Assembly: GCA_002007315.1 (NCBI GenBank)
Contig: LNZQ01000031.1
Location: 1 to 15,898, forward strand
Direction of reading: 5' to 3'
DNA length: 15,898 nucleotides
Source: Epulopiscium sp. Nele67-Bin004
Lineage (GTDB): Bacteria > Bacillota_A > Clostridia > Lachnospirales > Cellulosilyticaceae
This document shows positions 15,590-15,898 of the stretch, in pieces. Made by a program: the position numbers and the translations under genes. The notes below the pieces were generated by a model. That model was not told the DNA's origin and searched no databases. It worked only from the letters and a program-made list of their open reading frames with translations. The first letter of the stretch is position 1. Each line of letters begins with the position of its first letter.

Positions 15590-15616
15590 AGTGCTTATAG
15601 TAAGTGCTCTTTTTTT
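15588..15616 (+). terminator. Terminator after the patatin-like gene (repeated element)
   Basis: AGAGTGCTTA (15588-15597), loop TAG, TAAGTGCTCT (15601-15610), then T7 (15610-15616). Its first bases overlap the patatin stop codon (15587-15589). Near-identical to 14553-14581. Confidence 0.88.
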
Positions 15617-15631
15617 GTGCAAAAAAATTTG

Positions 15632-15661
15632 TTGACAATTAGGTCGAACGTACTATATAAT
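15632..15661 (+). promoter_or_regulatory. Promoter of the tetR-type gene
   Basis: TTGACA (15632-15637), a perfect -35, 18-base spacer, TATAAT (15656-15661), a perfect -10. The strongest promoter in the window by match. Its spacer contains an operator-like half palindrome. Confidence 0.85.
15640..15655. promoter_or_regulatory. Operator-like element O1 in the tetR promoter spacer
   Basis: TAGGTCGAACGTACTA shares TAGGTCGAA with O2 (15673-15688) and keeps the outer part of the inverted repeat, while the right arm is imperfect. It lies exactly between the -35 and -10 boxes, so a bound repressor would exclude RNA polymerase. Confidence 0.6.
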
Positions 15662-15672
15662 ATATTTATAAA

Positions 15673-15688
15673 TAGGTCGAATGACCTA
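15673..15688. promoter_or_regulatory. Operator-like palindrome O2 downstream of the tetR -10 box
   Basis: TAGGTC-GAAT-GACCTA, a perfect 6-bp inverted repeat just after the likely transcription start. Its start is 33 bases from that of O1, about three helical turns, putting both sites on the same DNA face. TetR-family repressors commonly bind such palindromes in their own promoters. Confidence 0.75.
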
Positions 15689-15723
15689 ATAAAATAAAAA
15701 ATATGAAAGAGGAGGTAAAAATT

Positions 15724-15898
15724 ATGACAACGAGAGAAAAACTAATTAATACTGCAGGGTTATTATTTAGCAAAAAAGGATATGATGGGGTATCGGTTAG
15801 AGATATAACGGATGTTGCGGGTGTACAATTAAGTGCTATTGGATACCACTTTAAGACGAAAGAAGTTCTATATATAGAAACAATAATAACAGCTTGCA
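15724..15898 (+). CDS. TetR/AcrR-family transcriptional regulator, N-terminal part
   Basis: Runs off the window end; 58 complete codons are visible. ATG 15724 is preceded by GGAGGT (15711-15716) at 7 bases; an in-frame ATG at 15703 lies upstream of that site and is unlikely. The product, MTTREKLINTAGLLFSKKGY followed by VSVRDITDVAGVQLSAIGYHFKTKEVLY, is the TetR DNA-binding domain: helix 1, then the helix-turn-helix with the typical GxxxxxIxYHF turn. The ligand domain and any controlled genes lie outside. Two operator-like palindromes in its promoter suggest it represses itself. Its effector is unknown; TetR regulators often control efflux or lipid genes, but nothing here shows which. Confidence 0.93.
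   Translation, partial: MTTREKLINTAGLLFSKKGYDGVSVRDITDVAGVQLSAIGYHFKTKEVLYIETIITAC

Noticed and set aside
1..15898. CRISPR arrays, prophage modules, rRNA genes
   Set aside because: No regularly spaced repeats, phage structural genes or rRNA-like sequence were found.

Overview
The window is AT-rich DNA from a Bacillota genome, most likely Clostridia. Supporting signs are strong AGGAGG-type ribosome sites, sigma-A-like promoters, short hairpin plus T-run terminators, and Clostridia-like glnS, glmS, patatin and HPr proteins. No rRNA gene or convincing tRNA is present, so I do not name a genus.

Left edge (1 to about 2560): an accessory patch. It holds the 3' part of an IS200/IS605-type tnpB with a structured right-end/omega-RNA-like tail, then a gene-poor stretch, then an intact AAA-ATPase-like/PD-(D/E)XK gene. 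A 59-bp segment from the 3' end of that gene recurs about 1.8 kb upstream (58/59 identical), a relic of a second copy.

Middle-left (about 2570 to 6770): mostly housekeeping genes on the minus strand. glnS is followed 16 bp later by a small unknown gene that appears broken by a TA-repeat slip. A plus-strand gene for a 39-aa lysine-rich peptide comes next, sharing a bidirectional terminator with glmS. glmS has a very short leader with no room for the glmS ribozyme.

Centre (about 6780 to 12460): a mannitol operon, mtlR - mtlA (fused EIICBA) - mtlD - HPr, with one clear promoter and one clear terminator. HPr and MtlA would bring mannitol in as mannitol-1-phosphate, MtlD oxidises it to fructose-6-phosphate (also the substrate of the divergent glmS product), and MtlR is the PTS-phosphorylation-sensing activator. 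Three oddities stand out. The operon HPr keeps His15 but has Arg at the Ser46 regulatory position. MtlR lacks both PRD1 histidines and has Cys where the EIIA-like histidine should be. The mtlA-mtlD gap contains a diverged tandem copy of the mtlA 3' end that now forms a hairpin.

Right (about 12460 to 15898): a membrane chemoreceptor with a dCache-like sensor, a patatin-like phospholipase, and the start of a TetR-family regulator. Near-identical terminators follow the chemoreceptor and patatin genes. The tetR promoter carries two operator-like elements 33 bp apart, suggesting autoregulation.

I found no CRISPR array, prophage module or obviously new multi-gene system. The most interesting signals are the mannitol-operon HPr/MtlR variants, the remodelled mtlA tail, and the small broken or unrecognised genes.
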